A stretch of 46,948 nt of DNA from positions 1 to 46,948 of IMG/VR virus record IMGVR_UViG_3300044574_000078; one strand, given 5' to 3'. Position 1 is the first letter of the stretch, and every line of letters begins with the position of its first letter. Shown piece after piece: positions 1-6,883 of this stretch. The notes under the pieces were generated by a model. The model saw only the letters and a program-made list of their open reading frames with translations, was not told where the DNA came from and made no database searches. The position numbers and the translations under genes are program-made. Source of the stretch: a virus.

Positions 1-93
1 GGCACGGGCGGCATAGGCAACGGAGGCATAGGCAACGGCATCGGCAACGGCACCGGCACGGGCGGCATAGGCAACGGCGGCATAGGCAACGGC
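1..93. repeat. Terminal direct repeat, left copy
   Basis: These 93 bases are identical to 46856-46948 at the other end. An exact end overlap is what an assembler leaves when it closes a circular or circularly permuted genome; the unique length would be 46,855 bp. The copy lies inside a low-complexity gene, so repeat slippage could also give an overlap, but the reading frame continues correctly through the joint. Confidence 0.9.
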
Positions 94-295
94 ATCGGCA
101 TCGGCACCGGCATCAGCGGCACGGGCGGCAACGGCACCGGCACGGGCGGCATAGGCAACGGCGGCATCGGCAACGGCAACGGCAACGTCATCGGCATCGG
201 CACCGGCACGGGCGGCATAGGCAACGGCGGCATAGGCAACGGCATCGGCAACGTCATCGGCGGCACGGGCGGCATAGGCAGCGGCATCGGCGGCA
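1..295. repeat. GC-rich short tandem repeats (GGCAACGGC / GGCATA / GGCACG words)
   Basis: Short words built on GGC every six bases (GGCATA, GGCAAC, GGCATC, GGCACG, GGCACC) fill this stretch and 46811-46948 across the joint. They are the coding repeats of the minus-strand alanine-rich protein, where GCC (Ala) alternates with Val, Tyr, Asp, Arg or Gly codons. Such DNA expands and contracts easily. Confidence 0.85.
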
Positions 296-645
296 AATCG
301 CTCAAATGTGTCAACAATTAACCATTGTAGGAATTGCTGACCGACCAGCGATAAGTCTGCACCTGGTACAATGCAGGACATAAAACGAACCGGCCATTGC
401 ACAGCGTCGGCGTTCGACATACCCTCAAAGAGAGTATCTTCAAGCTTTGCAAGCATTATAGGAATGCCGAATTGTGTTTCGTATTCCGCGTGATTGCTGC
501 TGTAAATTGTGCAGCCGACGGCGCAACCCTTGCCGCTTTCCCAATACCGACCCTTGATTATTTGGTCGGCGGCACGGTGCGCTTCAAGTTGTGCAATGAT
601 CGCGTTCTTGAGCTCGGGGTCGTTGTGATAGGCGATTAATGTCAT
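1..645 (-). CDS. Alanine-rich repeat protein, N-terminal 215 codons (continues at 46948-46748)
   Basis: ATG at 645-643 follows AAAGGAATTAACC. The first roughly 100 residues are a non-repetitive domain with the segment KGRYWESGKGCAVGCTIYSS and a Trp/Arg-rich stretch. After FERFAAD the protein becomes long alternating-alanine repeats (AYAARA, ADDVADAV, VAYAA). The frame has no stop to base 1 and continues after circular closure to TAA at 46748-46750, giving about 250 residues ending in a non-repetitive KLCELIAAAP tail. Proteins of this architecture are common in phages of Proteobacteria; some alanine-rich relatives are named Imm-5-like immunity proteins, but no function is established and I assign none. 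The repeats should form a long alanine-rich helix. Repeat number may be wrong if the assembly collapsed copies. Confidence 0.85.
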   Translation of the reverse strand, partial: MTLIAYHNDPELKNAIIAQLEAHRAADQIIKGRYWESGKGCAVGCTIYSSNHAEYETQFGIPIMLAKLEDTLFEGMSNADAVQWPVRFMSCIVPGADLSLVGQQFLQWLIVDTFERFAADAAAYAARAADDVADAVAYAAVAYAARAGADADDVAVAVADAAVAYAARAGAVAARAADAGADADAVAYAAVAYAARAGAVADAVAYASVAYAARA

Positions 646-712
646 GGTTAATTCCTTTTTTTAGTTGTTGCGTGCGAATCCAGGGCCGTAGTTGATAAGC
701 CCAAGACCAAAC

Positions 713-952
713 CTACCCGGCGATCTTGAACCACGCCTTTTTGCCGTCGCGTACTTCGAGCTTGTACTGTTGTCCGAACCCAAGGCCCAATCTGGCGAGA
801 CCGTCCGAACGGAAGCAGTCTCCGCACACGTTGCCCCACGCGCCGTGAATTTTCGCGTCGTACATGACAGACACTTCATTAGGTCCGTCGCCGAACTTGA
901 CAAGGTTGCACATATCGCAGTTGCCGAGTGGTGAGAGCCATTGCGTAGTCAT
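713..952 (-). CDS. Small zinc-ribbon-like protein (79 aa)
   Basis: Two CxxC pairs (C12/C15 and C43/C46) in a 79-residue protein suggest a single treble-clef or zinc-ribbon fold. ATG at 952-950 is preceded by GAGGGAGAGCTGAG, the phage-type ribosome site, and starts 1 base after the stop of the upstream 47-codon gene, so the two are probably co-translated. No catalytic motif is seen. Small Cys-pair proteins in phage early clusters often bind DNA or host proteins, but the target here is unknown. Confidence 0.75.
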   Translation of the reverse strand: MTTQWLSPLGNCDMCNLVKFGDGPNEVSVMYDAKIHGAWGNVCGDCFRSDGLARLGLGFGQQYKLEVRDGKKAWFKIAG

Positions 953-953
953 C

Positions 954-1097
954 TCAGCTCTCCCTCACAACATCATCTTGCGAACGGTTCCAGCAAAGCA
1001 GGTCTCCCTCGTCCAAACTGTTGTCATGAGCATCGATGAAGTGTACCGCACGAGCGATGTTGCCGTCCGCCATATCCATAAGTTGTACTCTAGCCAT
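954..1097 (-). CDS. Small hypothetical protein (47 aa)
   Basis: ATG at 1097-1095 follows CGGAGACGACAA; the frame reads MARVQLMDMADGNIARAVHF and ends at TGA 956-954, directly before the next ATG. It sits about 30 bases downstream of the promoter at 1132-1159, so it is the first gene of that transcript. It has no recognisable family. Promoter, ribosome site and tight coupling support it although it is very short. A competing longer frame (965-1147) has no ribosome site. Confidence 0.65.
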   Translation of the reverse strand: MARVQLMDMADGNIARAVHFIDAHDNSLDEGDLLCWNRSQDDVVRES

Positions 1098-1131
1098 TTG
1101 TCGTCTCCGTTCATCGTCAGTTGATACGACC

Positions 1132-1159
1132 ACTCTACAACGTCCACTACGATTGTAAA
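1132..1159 (-). promoter_or_regulatory. Promoter P1, minus strand
   Basis: Reading the minus strand, TTTACA (1159-1154), a 16-bp spacer and TAGAGT (1137-1132). The 19 bases GAATAATAGCTATTTACAA at and upstream of the -35 are identical to those of promoter P2. It would transcribe the genes from 1097 leftwards through the circular joint. Confidence 0.7.
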
Positions 1160-1169
1160 TAGCTATTAT

Positions 1170-1550
1170 TCACTTGAGGTGGATTTTGGCCAGCGCCACC
1201 AACCGGTGACACTCGTCGATGAACGGCTCATAGCCTTCATTGAGCTTCGCCTGCAAATCGCGGACGTCGCGCTCAAAGGCTTGGCGCTGCGCCTTCAGCT
1301 TTTGATACGCCACCACCTTGTCGTAGCTTTCCTTGTCGATGAGAAACGGAATGCTCCACTTGGACGACGAACCCATGAGCTCACCGTGAGGCGTGAAGCG
1401 CCAAATGTCGCCGCCCGCCATCTTGACGCTGACCTGGCCGGATGCAGTGACCTTCGTCACCTCGCCGCTCACGTAGTTGTTGTCCCACGATCCAGGTTTG
1501 CCGATGTAGGCGGTGTCGCCGGCCTTGAGTGTCTTTGTATCGAGGCGCAT
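1170..1550 (-). CDS. Hypothetical phage protein (126 aa), C-terminal coiled coil
   Basis: ATG at 1550-1548 has CGGAGTAACTACG upstream and is the first gene after promoter P2. The N-terminal half (MRLDTKTLKAGDTAYIGKP, then alternating beta-like segments) looks like a small beta-barrel resembling KOW/SH3-like folds; the C-terminal half, from about residue 70, is charged and helical and probably a coiled coil. No family name can be given with confidence. The gene lies in a leftward unit separate from the early genes that start divergently at 1727. Confidence 0.7.
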   Translation of the reverse strand: MRLDTKTLKAGDTAYIGKPGSWDNNYVSGEVTKVTASGQVSVKMAGGDIWRFTPHGELMGSSSKWSIPFLIDKESYDKVVAYQKLKAQRQAFERDVRDLQAKLNEGYEPFIDECHRLVALAKIHLK

Positions 1551-1582
1551 CGTAGTTACTCCGTTGCGTTGTTAATGCGATC

Positions 1583-1611
1583 ATTCTACTTCTATCTGTC
1601 GTCGTTGTAAA
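1583..1611 (-). promoter_or_regulatory. Promoter P2, minus strand
   Basis: TTTACA (1611-1606), 17-bp spacer, TAGAAT (1588-1583) on the minus strand. It is divergent from P3, whose -35 lies 56 bp away, and it drives the 1550-1170 gene. Confidence 0.75.
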
Positions 1612-1666
1612 TAGCTATTATTCGCTTATGTGAACAAACTTTATTCACCAGTCAATAAATTAGTTG

Positions 1667-1695
1667 TTTACATTATCGATCTGACGTAGTAGTAT
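1667..1695 (+). promoter_or_regulatory. Promoter P3, plus strand
   Basis: TTTACA (1667-1672), 17-bp spacer, TAGTAT (1690-1695), preceded by AAATTAGTTG as in P6 and P7. Drives the gene starting at 1727. Confidence 0.8.
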
Positions 1696-1726
1696 CCGAA
1701 TACCAACATTGCTGAGGATAAACTAC

Positions 1727-2212
1727 ATGGCTGGTGACAACACCGCGTATTACGCGGCAGAAAGCGCTTTGCGCGAAAAACTGCTGCGTATGCCTGACGA
1801 CGCGCATAGGGCACTGCCGGGAGGCAGCGTGACCGGGGAACTCGCCATCCTCAACGCCGCGACGGGCGACACCAAACTGACATTCGACCCATCGAAGCCG
1901 GAAGAGGTCAAGCGCTCGGCCCGGATCGTCAAGGACATGATCCGACGCGGCTTCGTTCTGCTGATCGAAGTCGGGCGCGATGAAAAGGGCCCAACCTACC
2001 GCCGCGCCCATGATTTCGATGAAGCCACAGCCGAATACATTGTGGCCGGACTGGCCGGCGACGCAGAGGAAACACCAGACAATGAGCAAGAATCGGCAAG
2101 CGCGCCGCGCATCCAAAGCCAGCGACCGGCGCAAAGCCGCCGTGCTAGCAAAACCCGTGTCCCGGCCAGTGCAGCAAAAGCCGTCGCTGTCGCACGGACG
2201 GCGGGAGGCTAA
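1727..2212 (+). CDS. Hypothetical early phage protein (161 aa)
   Basis: The chosen ATG (1727) follows GCTGAGGATAAACTAC; a TTG at 1709 lies too close to the transcription start. The first 110 residues (MAGDNTAYYAAESALREKLL onwards) form an apparently globular helical/beta domain with the segment VKDMIRRGFVLLIEVGRDE. The last 50 residues are rich in Ala, Ser, Arg and Gln and probably disordered. I recall similar proteins in alphaproteobacterial phages, all of unknown function. The next gene begins inside its 3' end in another frame, so translation is probably coupled. Confidence 0.75.
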   Translation: MAGDNTAYYAAESALREKLLRMPDDAHRALPGGSVTGELAILNAATGDTKLTFDPSKPEEVKRSARIVKDMIRRGFVLLIEVGRDEKGPTYRRAHDFDEATAEYIVAGLAGDAEETPDNEQESASAPRIQSQRPAQSRRASKTRVPASAAKAVAVARTAGG

Positions 2213-2891
2213 GATGCTCGATAACTTCGCTCCCATGCGTGATGCCTTGGCATCGATCGCCAATATGACTGATGAATGGGCCGGAATTCCCATGCCAATT
2301 GAGGGCGAGCGATTGGTGATTGAGCCGTCCTATCCATGGGCTGCCATCCTGTCGAGGCGGGACGACGATTCCCCATCCGAAGACGATGGCTGGCGGCTGC
2401 GCAACGGGTGGTATTCGCGCCATCACCGCTGTGACATTCTGCTCATGGAGCGCGATGGCAAACTTGATTGGGGTAGGCTGCCTGCATTTCACCATATCTC
2501 GCACGATCTGCGAACGCTCGGTTGCTCAGATGTTTGGGGAACTGAGCAGGAAGGCAGAGCGGTCGATCTGCTCGGCAAAATCCTGCGGCACCGCCAGTTC
2601 AAGCAATATCTGATGACCGGCATGTTTCTCGAAACCAGTCCGCGCTCGGGTGTCACCTATCTGTTTCGCCGCCTCAAGCCGACCGTGGCATTGACTGTGC
2701 GAGGCGACGAGCCGCGCATTCTTGCTGCGCTCTGCATGCACCCGATCGCCTATTATGCGGACAGTTGGGCCGGATCGATGGTCCCGACAGACGATGTGAT
2801 CGCACACGTCACCATGATGCGGGGTGACGAACATATGTTCTGGAAGCGCAGCAATCAGCACCCGGCCTACCGCCCAGAGGCAGGGCTGTGA
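2082..2891 (+). CDS. Hypothetical phage protein (269 aa)
   Basis: An in-frame opening extends back to 1980, but ATG 2082 has AGAGGAAACACC upstream and starts a basic MSKNRQARRASKASDRRKAA tail. The body is Trp- and Arg-rich with a GIPMPIEGERLVIEPSYPWA segment and a C-terminal HPIAYYADSWAG segment. It overlaps the preceding gene by about 130 bases in another frame. I recognise it as a protein recurring in phages of Alphaproteobacteria, always without known function. The basic N-terminus could bind nucleic acid (inference). Confidence 0.8.
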   Translation: MSKNRQARRASKASDRRKAAVLAKPVSRPVQQKPSLSHGRREAKMLDNFAPMRDALASIANMTDEWAGIPMPIEGERLVIEPSYPWAAILSRRDDDSPSEDDGWRLRNGWYSRHHRCDILLMERDGKLDWGRLPAFHHISHDLRTLGCSDVWGTEQEGRAVDLLGKILRHRQFKQYLMTGMFLETSPRSGVTYLFRRLKPTVALTVRGDEPRILAALCMHPIAYYADSWAGSMVPTDDVIAHVTMMRGDEHMFWKRSNQHPAYRPEAGL

Positions 2892-2892
2892 C

Positions 2893-2967
2893 ATGCAACC
2901 CAACCCCGTCCAAAGTGGCGTGGATCATGCCGTCGACTTTCACAACCACCGTCTTGGGTACGACTAG
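2893..2967 (+). CDS. Possible micro-ORF (24 aa)
   Basis: ATG follows the TGA of the previous gene by one base (TGACATG) and the frame MQPNPVQSGVDHAVDFHNHR ends at TAG 2965-2967, which itself lies inside the ribosome site of the next gene. Spacing is like the other coupled genes here, but the peptide is too short to judge by composition; it may be only a spacer. Confidence 0.3.
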   Translation: MQPNPVQSGVDHAVDFHNHRLGYD

Positions 2968-2979
2968 GAGAACACGCCC

Positions 2980-3171
2980 ATGAGAGCATCTCTTTTGCTC
3001 CACGCGTCTACGCCACTGCGTGTAGTCGAACGTGGGGCTAACAACCTCCGCCACGACATGTTAACTGTGGCGGACCACCCGAGTTGCGAGGTCGACGTGG
3101 ATGTGAAGCTCCGTGGCAACGCACTTGAACTTATTGGCACTTGTTATCTGGTGAGGGAGAACATCCGGTGA
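2980..3171 (+). CDS. Small hypothetical protein (63 aa)
   Basis: ATG follows TAGGAGAACACGCCC, the phage-type ribosome site. No family is recognised. The stop TGA (3169-3171) overlaps the GTG start of the next gene (3168), a typical coupling overlap in this operon. Confidence 0.6.
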   Translation: MRASLLLHASTPLRVVERGANNLRHDMLTVADHPSCEVDVDVKLRGNALELIGTCYLVRENIR

Positions 3172-3497
3172 ACAACTCACGACGTAAAGACACCGACGAA
3201 CAGATCAAATCGCTTGAGGCGTTGAAGCCAAAGCTCGAGGAACTTCGTATTGCGATGGCAACCATTAAGGACGATCTTGCCGACATTCAGGACTCAATCC
3301 AAGAGATCATCGACGACGAGCAGGAATACTTCGACAACATGCCTGAAGGTCTACAGTCAGGAGACAAGGGCACCGCTGCTGAGCACGCTATCAGTGAAAT
3401 GGAGCAGGTGGCTGAGAAGCTCGACGAGGACATTGATTTCGACGACCTCGACATTGACGAGTTGATAGGCTACCTTGACAGCTCGAAGCACGGGTGA
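3168..3497 (+). CDS. Acidic coiled-coil hypothetical protein (109 aa)
   Basis: GTG at 3168 with GGAGAACATCCG upstream decides the start; upstream in-frame codons lack a site. Residues 8-50 form a heptad-like charged helix (EQIKSLEALKPKLEELRIAM), followed by QEYFDNMPEGLQ and a very acidic end (DEDIDFDDLDIDELIGYL). Proteins with the same EEYFDNMPE core flanked by coiled coils are widespread in phages and have no known function. Confidence 0.75.
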   Translation: MNNSRRKDTDEQIKSLEALKPKLEELRIAMATIKDDLADIQDSIQEIIDDEQEYFDNMPEGLQSGDKGTAAEHAISEMEQVAEKLDEDIDFDDLDIDELIGYLDSSKHG

Positions 3498-3509
3498 GGG
3501 AGAACACTT

Positions 3510-3734
3510 ATGGCGATGCCACAAACTAACAGGTTGGGTCAAAACCTCTGCACAAGCTGTAACAGCAACACACCTAGGTTTGGCGAAGAGGTGTGCGGCA
3601 GATGTTTGGAACAATTGGAACAACAAGACGATATGAACCGCGTTTTGTTGTTGATAAGAGACGAAACAGCCGGTGACAACTACCGCTTCGACGCTATCGC
3701 AGATGCGCTTGACATGATACTGAGAAAGATATGA
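3510..3734 (+). CDS. Small zinc-finger protein (74 aa)
   Basis: GAGGGAGAACACTT precedes the ATG. Two Cys pairs (C14/C17, C29/C32) predict a zinc ribbon, followed by an acidic helical tail. The stop overlaps the next ATG (ATGA). Unknown target; probably a small DNA- or protein-binding accessory factor (inference). Confidence 0.7.
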   Translation: MAMPQTNRLGQNLCTSCNSNTPRFGEEVCGRCLEQLEQQDDMNRVLLLIRDETAGDNYRFDAIADALDMILRKI

Positions 3735-3889
3735 CACAGCGCGAACGCCAAGTGGTTGAAGACCTGCTTAAAGAGATCGGCCGTCCTCAACATGGGCACT
3801 TTGGCTTTACCCACCAGCAGATCCACGACATGTATGACAAACTCGTACGTGTTGGTCTCGTGCCACTACCAAAGGAGAACGCCCGTTGA
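3731..3889 (+). CDS. Small hypothetical protein (52 aa)
   Basis: ATGA overlap with the preceding stop; the frame starts MTQRERQVVEDLLKEIGRPQ and ends at TGA 3887-3889, overlapping the TTG start of the next gene. The single helix-loop-helix-like composition gives no family. Start-stop coupling on both sides supports it. Confidence 0.6.
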   Translation: MTQRERQVVEDLLKEIGRPQHGHFGFTHQQIHDMYDKLVRVGLVPLPKENAR

Positions 3890-4260
3890 TACTATGCCCA
3901 AAGTGCGGACGGCGGCCAATACACCTAACGACTAAGTACGGTCTGAGGCTTCAGTGCTGTGGTCTGTGGGCGTGGGGACACTATCAATTGGTTGACAAGG
4001 AAACACACGAGGCAAGGGGTACTGCGCACAAAGTTTTAGACGAGCTTTGGAAGCTAAACATTACAAAAAGATCTGAGGCATACGCACTGCTTTCAGAAGA
4101 ATTGGGTATTTCTCGTAGCGCGTGCCACATGAAAGAGATGGACTTTTATACGGCGTCACGGGTTCCAAAGGCTGTGGAAAATATCAAAGCCAGGTTGCTT
4201 GGCGAAATCGACACGCAGTATCAACTACCGCTCTACCAAAGGAGAACACATAATGGCTGA
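3886..4260 (+). CDS. Zinc-finger-containing protein, DUF3268-like (124 aa)
   Basis: TTG start 3886 with AAAGGAGAACGCCCG upstream. The N-terminus has CPKCG (C4, C7) and C24/C25 with H32, a likely zinc-binding knuckle; the rest is helical with a KRSEAYALLSEELGISRSAC segment that looks like a helix-turn-helix. This layout matches phage proteins annotated as zinc-finger-containing (DUF3268). A nucleic-acid-binding role is inferred, not shown. Overlaps the next gene by 8 bases. Confidence 0.65.
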   Translation: MILCPKCGRRPIHLTTKYGLRLQCCGLWAWGHYQLVDKETHEARGTAHKVLDELWKLNITKRSEAYALLSEELGISRSACHMKEMDFYTASRVPKAVENIKARLLGEIDTQYQLPLYQRRTHNG

Positions 4261-4456
4261 CTTGACTTCTAAACTTGAACCCGCCACTTTTAACATTGTT
4301 AGCACTGAGACTTCGAAACCAGTGTCAAATAACGAAGCGCTATTAATATCTGCCGCCATTTCACTTAAGCGCATAGCTGACGCTGTTGAGACGCTTGCAA
4401 GTGCCGTTGATTACAGGTACGGCGAGCCTTCAATCAGGACGAGGCACGAAACGTAG
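4253..4456 (+). CDS. Small hypothetical protein (67 aa)
   Basis: ATG 4253 follows AAAGGAGAACACATA, which picks it over the upstream in-frame start at 4199. Contains one amphipathic helix (EALLISAAISLKRIADAVET). It is the last gene of this early unit, just before promoter P4. No family recognised. Confidence 0.6.
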   Translation: MADLTSKLEPATFNIVSTETSKPVSNNEALLISAAISLKRIADAVETLASAVDYRYGEPSIRTRHET

Positions 4457-4494
4457 GGGCGCCCTTAACTTCACTAACGCCATCGATTGGGCTG

Positions 4495-4523
4495 TTTACA
4501 AAGCCAGACGACCGGCGTATCCT
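4495..4523 (+). promoter_or_regulatory. Promoter P4, plus strand
   Basis: TTTACA (4495-4500), 17-bp spacer, TATCCT (4518-4523). Transcription should start near G4530, exactly at the first base of the perfect inverted repeat of the RNA gene that follows. Confidence 0.75.
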
Positions 4524-4529
4524 TACTAA

Positions 4530-4640
4530 GTTCCACCGACCCCTGGGCTCGCTTCTGTGAGAGTCCCGTCCTCGTCAACCCTCAGCAAGTTACGTTGGGT
4601 CGGTGGAACACCTAGTGCCGGCGGCTGACTGGTTTTTTTG
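4530..4640 (+). ncRNA. Candidate phage small RNA with anti-Shine-Dalgarno loop
   Basis: The stretch has its own promoter (P4), no open frame with a ribosome site, a perfect 13-bp stem that closes the RNA (GTTCCACCGACCC at 4530-4542 with GGGTCGGTGGAAC at 4597-4609), and an intrinsic terminator at 4612-4638. Between the arms are a small inner hairpin (GGGCTC with GAGTCCC, one bulge) and a probably open segment carrying AACCCTCAGC (4577-4586) and a second CCTC. AACCCTCAGC is the exact complement of the leader GCTGAGGGTT at 17515-17524. Inference: a trans-acting regulator of phage translation, or alternatively a structured leader of the primase-helicase gene if the terminator is read through. I know no RNA family that matches. 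Confidence 0.6.
4612..4638 (+). terminator. Intrinsic terminator of the small RNA
   Basis: CTAGTGCC and GGC-(TG bulge)-ACTGG form an 8-bp stem (one G-U pair) with a 3-nt loop, followed immediately by seven T (4633-4639). It sits 2 bases after the long stem of the RNA. Confidence 0.65.
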
Positions 4641-4686
4641 TGGGTTCCGCTGGGGGGGCCTTTGATCATTGGACGGGGACATTACT

Positions 4687-6774
4687 ATGCAGAAGCGTGG
4701 GAAGTCGACTACACACGACGACAAGTATCTGAGCAAGTTAGGATCGTCTGGACTCGACATCAATGACGCAGCTGCTTTGGGTATGTCCTACCTAGAGCCG
4801 AGTGAAACAAACGGTCTCCACCCGTCGTTCAAACCATTGGCTGCTCTTTGCATCGCCTACTTCGGTATTGACGGCAACACGTTAAGCGTCAGACCGAAGC
4901 ATCCTCCATTCTACAGGCTTCGCTACCTAGAGACCGACAAAAACTTCACAGGTATCACAGAAGCAAAGCAGGCTAGATACGTTCAAGAGCCAGAATCTGG
5001 TGTTGGAGCTTACTTTCCGAAGACCGTCAACTGGCAGGAGATTGCCGCTGACCACGAGACCGCGATCCTCATTACAGAAGGAGAGTTGAAGGCGGCCAAG
5101 GCAACCAAGGAAGGCTTCCCCACCATCGGACTCGGCGGCGTGTGGAACTTCAAGTCTGCAAAGAGCGGAGTTCCATTCCTCCCCGAGCTCGAGAGAATTA
5201 ATTGGTGCCGGCGTAACGTCTACATCGTCTACGACTCCGACTTCCGTGAGAAGGAAGGTGTGGTTCTAGCCATCAATGCACTGGCCGAGGAGTTAAGCGA
5301 CAGAGGAGCTGTGCCGTTTGCAGTCACGCTACCTGAACTATCTGAGGACATTGAAGTCAAGACAGGACTCGACGACTTCCTGATCCACCCTTCAGGTGGT
5401 CCAGAACAGTTGTTCGCGTTGCTCCACATAGCCCAACCGCTGACTCTTGCTAAACCTTTGTGGAGTCTGAACGACCAGGTGGTCTACATCAGGTCTCCAG
5501 GCCTCATCATAGAGCAACGCGACGACAACAAGCTGTCACCATCCGCATTCAAAGAACACGCCTACTCCACAGCAAAATACATGGAACAGGAGTTCAAGGC
5601 CGACGGGTCAGTTAGTCTAAAGAAGGTGCCCGCTGCCGGTGCTTGGCTCAAATGGCCACACCGCCGTGAGGTCAACAAGCTGACGTACGCTCCTGGTAAG
5701 GAGAAATTCTGCGACGACCCAGAGTCTCAACAGTCAGCCTACAACACATGGACCGGGTGGGGGTGCGAACCAAAGAAGGGCGATACACGACCTTGGTATG
5801 GTCTCATAAAGCACCTCTTCAGTGACGCTGACAAGGGCGCTATCGATTGGTTCCTTGATTGGTGCGCGTACCCGCTTCAGTATCCAGGGACAAAACTGTT
5901 TTCTGCTGTCGTTGTCCACGGTATTTACGAAGGCACAGGTAAGTCGTTGGTCGGTTACACACTAGGCAAGATCTACGGCGACAACTTTGCTGAGATACGT
6001 CAGGACGACATCCACAACGGTCGCAATGACTGGGCTGAGAACAAGCAGTTTGTCCTCGGTGACGAGGTTACTGGGTCAGACAGACGCCAAGATGCTGACA
6101 CGCTTAAGCGGCTTATCACGCAAAAGAAAATGCGGATTGACATCAAGTATGTCCCAGCCTATTCGCTCCCTGACTGCATCAACTATTATTTCACGTCAAA
6201 CCACCCTGACTCATTCTTCATGGGCGACAAAGACCGGCGTAATATGGTTATTGAGGTGGTTCTCCCACCACTGCCAGAAGATTTTTACGCTGAGTACGAT
6301 TTGTGGATGCACGGAGACGGACCATCGCACCTGTTCCATGAGCTGATGCAACGCGACCTGTCCAACTTTAACCCAGCGGGTCCGGCGTTCATGACTAAAG
6401 CCAAGACCCGTATGGTGGCTGACACGCGTTCAGACATTGCGTCTTGGGTTCGTCAGCTCATAGCAGATCCTGACAGACTGCTGAGAATTGGTCAACTCAA
6501 GATCGAGCGTGACTTGGTTACGAACAAAGATCTGTTGCGCTTATACGACGTCGATGGTTCGAAGAAGCTCACGGCAAACGGCCTGGGTCGAGAGCTTCGA
6601 CGGGCTGGTGTCAACTTGACAAACGGAGGAGACCCAGTCAGCACCAGCCTTGGTCTTGAACGTCTCTACATCGTACGCAACGCAGACCACTGGCTACACG
6701 CTAACATCAAGCAGATCCAAGCGCATGTTGACAAAGCTGATGGACAGCTGGTGAAAAAAGGTGTTAGATGGTGA
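4687..6774 (+). CDS. Primase-helicase (DUF3854 + DUF5906, 695 aa)
   Basis: Start ATG 4687 follows GGACGGGGACATTACT; a TTG at 4669 is the alternative. The N-terminal half carries a TOPRIM-like module typical of DUF3854: ILITEGELKAAKA (around residue 120), VYIVYDSDF and KTGLDDFL. The C-terminal half is a P4/D5-type superfamily 3 helicase (DUF5906): Walker A EGTGKSL near residue 415, Walker B FVLGDEVTG near 455, then a YFTSNHPD sensor segment. The enzyme should make primers and unwind DNA at the phage fork, working with the family A polymerase at 10723. It directly follows the small-RNA gene, so its transcription depends on readthrough or an unseen promoter. Confidence 0.88.
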   Translation: MQKRGKSTTHDDKYLSKLGSSGLDINDAAALGMSYLEPSETNGLHPSFKPLAALCIAYFGIDGNTLSVRPKHPPFYRLRYLETDKNFTGITEAKQARYVQEPESGVGAYFPKTVNWQEIAADHETAILITEGELKAAKATKEGFPTIGLGGVWNFKSAKSGVPFLPELERINWCRRNVYIVYDSDFREKEGVVLAINALAEELSDRGAVPFAVTLPELSEDIEVKTGLDDFLIHPSGGPEQLFALLHIAQPLTLAKPLWSLNDQVVYIRSPGLIIEQRDDNKLSPSAFKEHAYSTAKYMEQEFKADGSVSLKKVPAAGAWLKWPHRREVNKLTYAPGKEKFCDDPESQQSAYNTWTGWGCEPKKGDTRPWYGLIKHLFSDADKGAIDWFLDWCAYPLQYPGTKLFSAVVVHGIYEGTGKSLVGYTLGKIYGDNFAEIRQDDIHNGRNDWAENKQFVLGDEVTGSDRRQDADTLKRLITQKKMRIDIKYVPAYSLPDCINYYFTSNHPDSFFMGDKDRRNMVIEVVLPPLPEDFYAEYDLWMHGDGPSHLFHELMQRDLSNFNPAGPAFMTKAKTRMVADTRSDIASWVRQLIADPDRLLRIGQLKIERDLVTNKDLLRLYDVDGSKKLTANGLGRELRRAGVNLTNGGDPVSTSLGLERLYIVRNADHWLHANIKQIQAHVDKADGQLVKKGVRW

Positions 6775-6783
6775 CTTTAGTCG

Positions 6784-6812
6784 TTTACAACAACTGACAA
6801 ATATGCTACGTT
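6784..6812 (+). promoter_or_regulatory. Promoter P5, plus strand
   Basis: TTTACA (6784-6789), 17-bp spacer ending in TATGC, TACGTT at 6807-6812. The ATATGCTA context matches P6 (CTATGCTA) and P12 (CATGCTA). A leader of about 65 bases with a GTTGAG/CTCAAC pairing potential precedes the ATG at 6884. Confidence 0.65.
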
Positions 6813-6883
6813 CGTAATTGTTGAGGGGCGGACGTAATATAATCAACCAACCTTCGGCTTCGCTCAACCCATAGGGGAAACAC

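Noticed and set aside
1-300. CRISPR-like array from regular repeats
   Set aside because: No unique spacers; the repeats are three- and six-base coding repeats.
397-639. Plus-strand frame of 80 codons
   Set aside because: Shadow of the minus-strand alanine-rich gene, which has a clear start at 645.
965-1147. Minus-strand frame of 60 codons
   Set aside because: It starts inside promoter P1 and has no ribosome site; the 954-1097 frame fits better.
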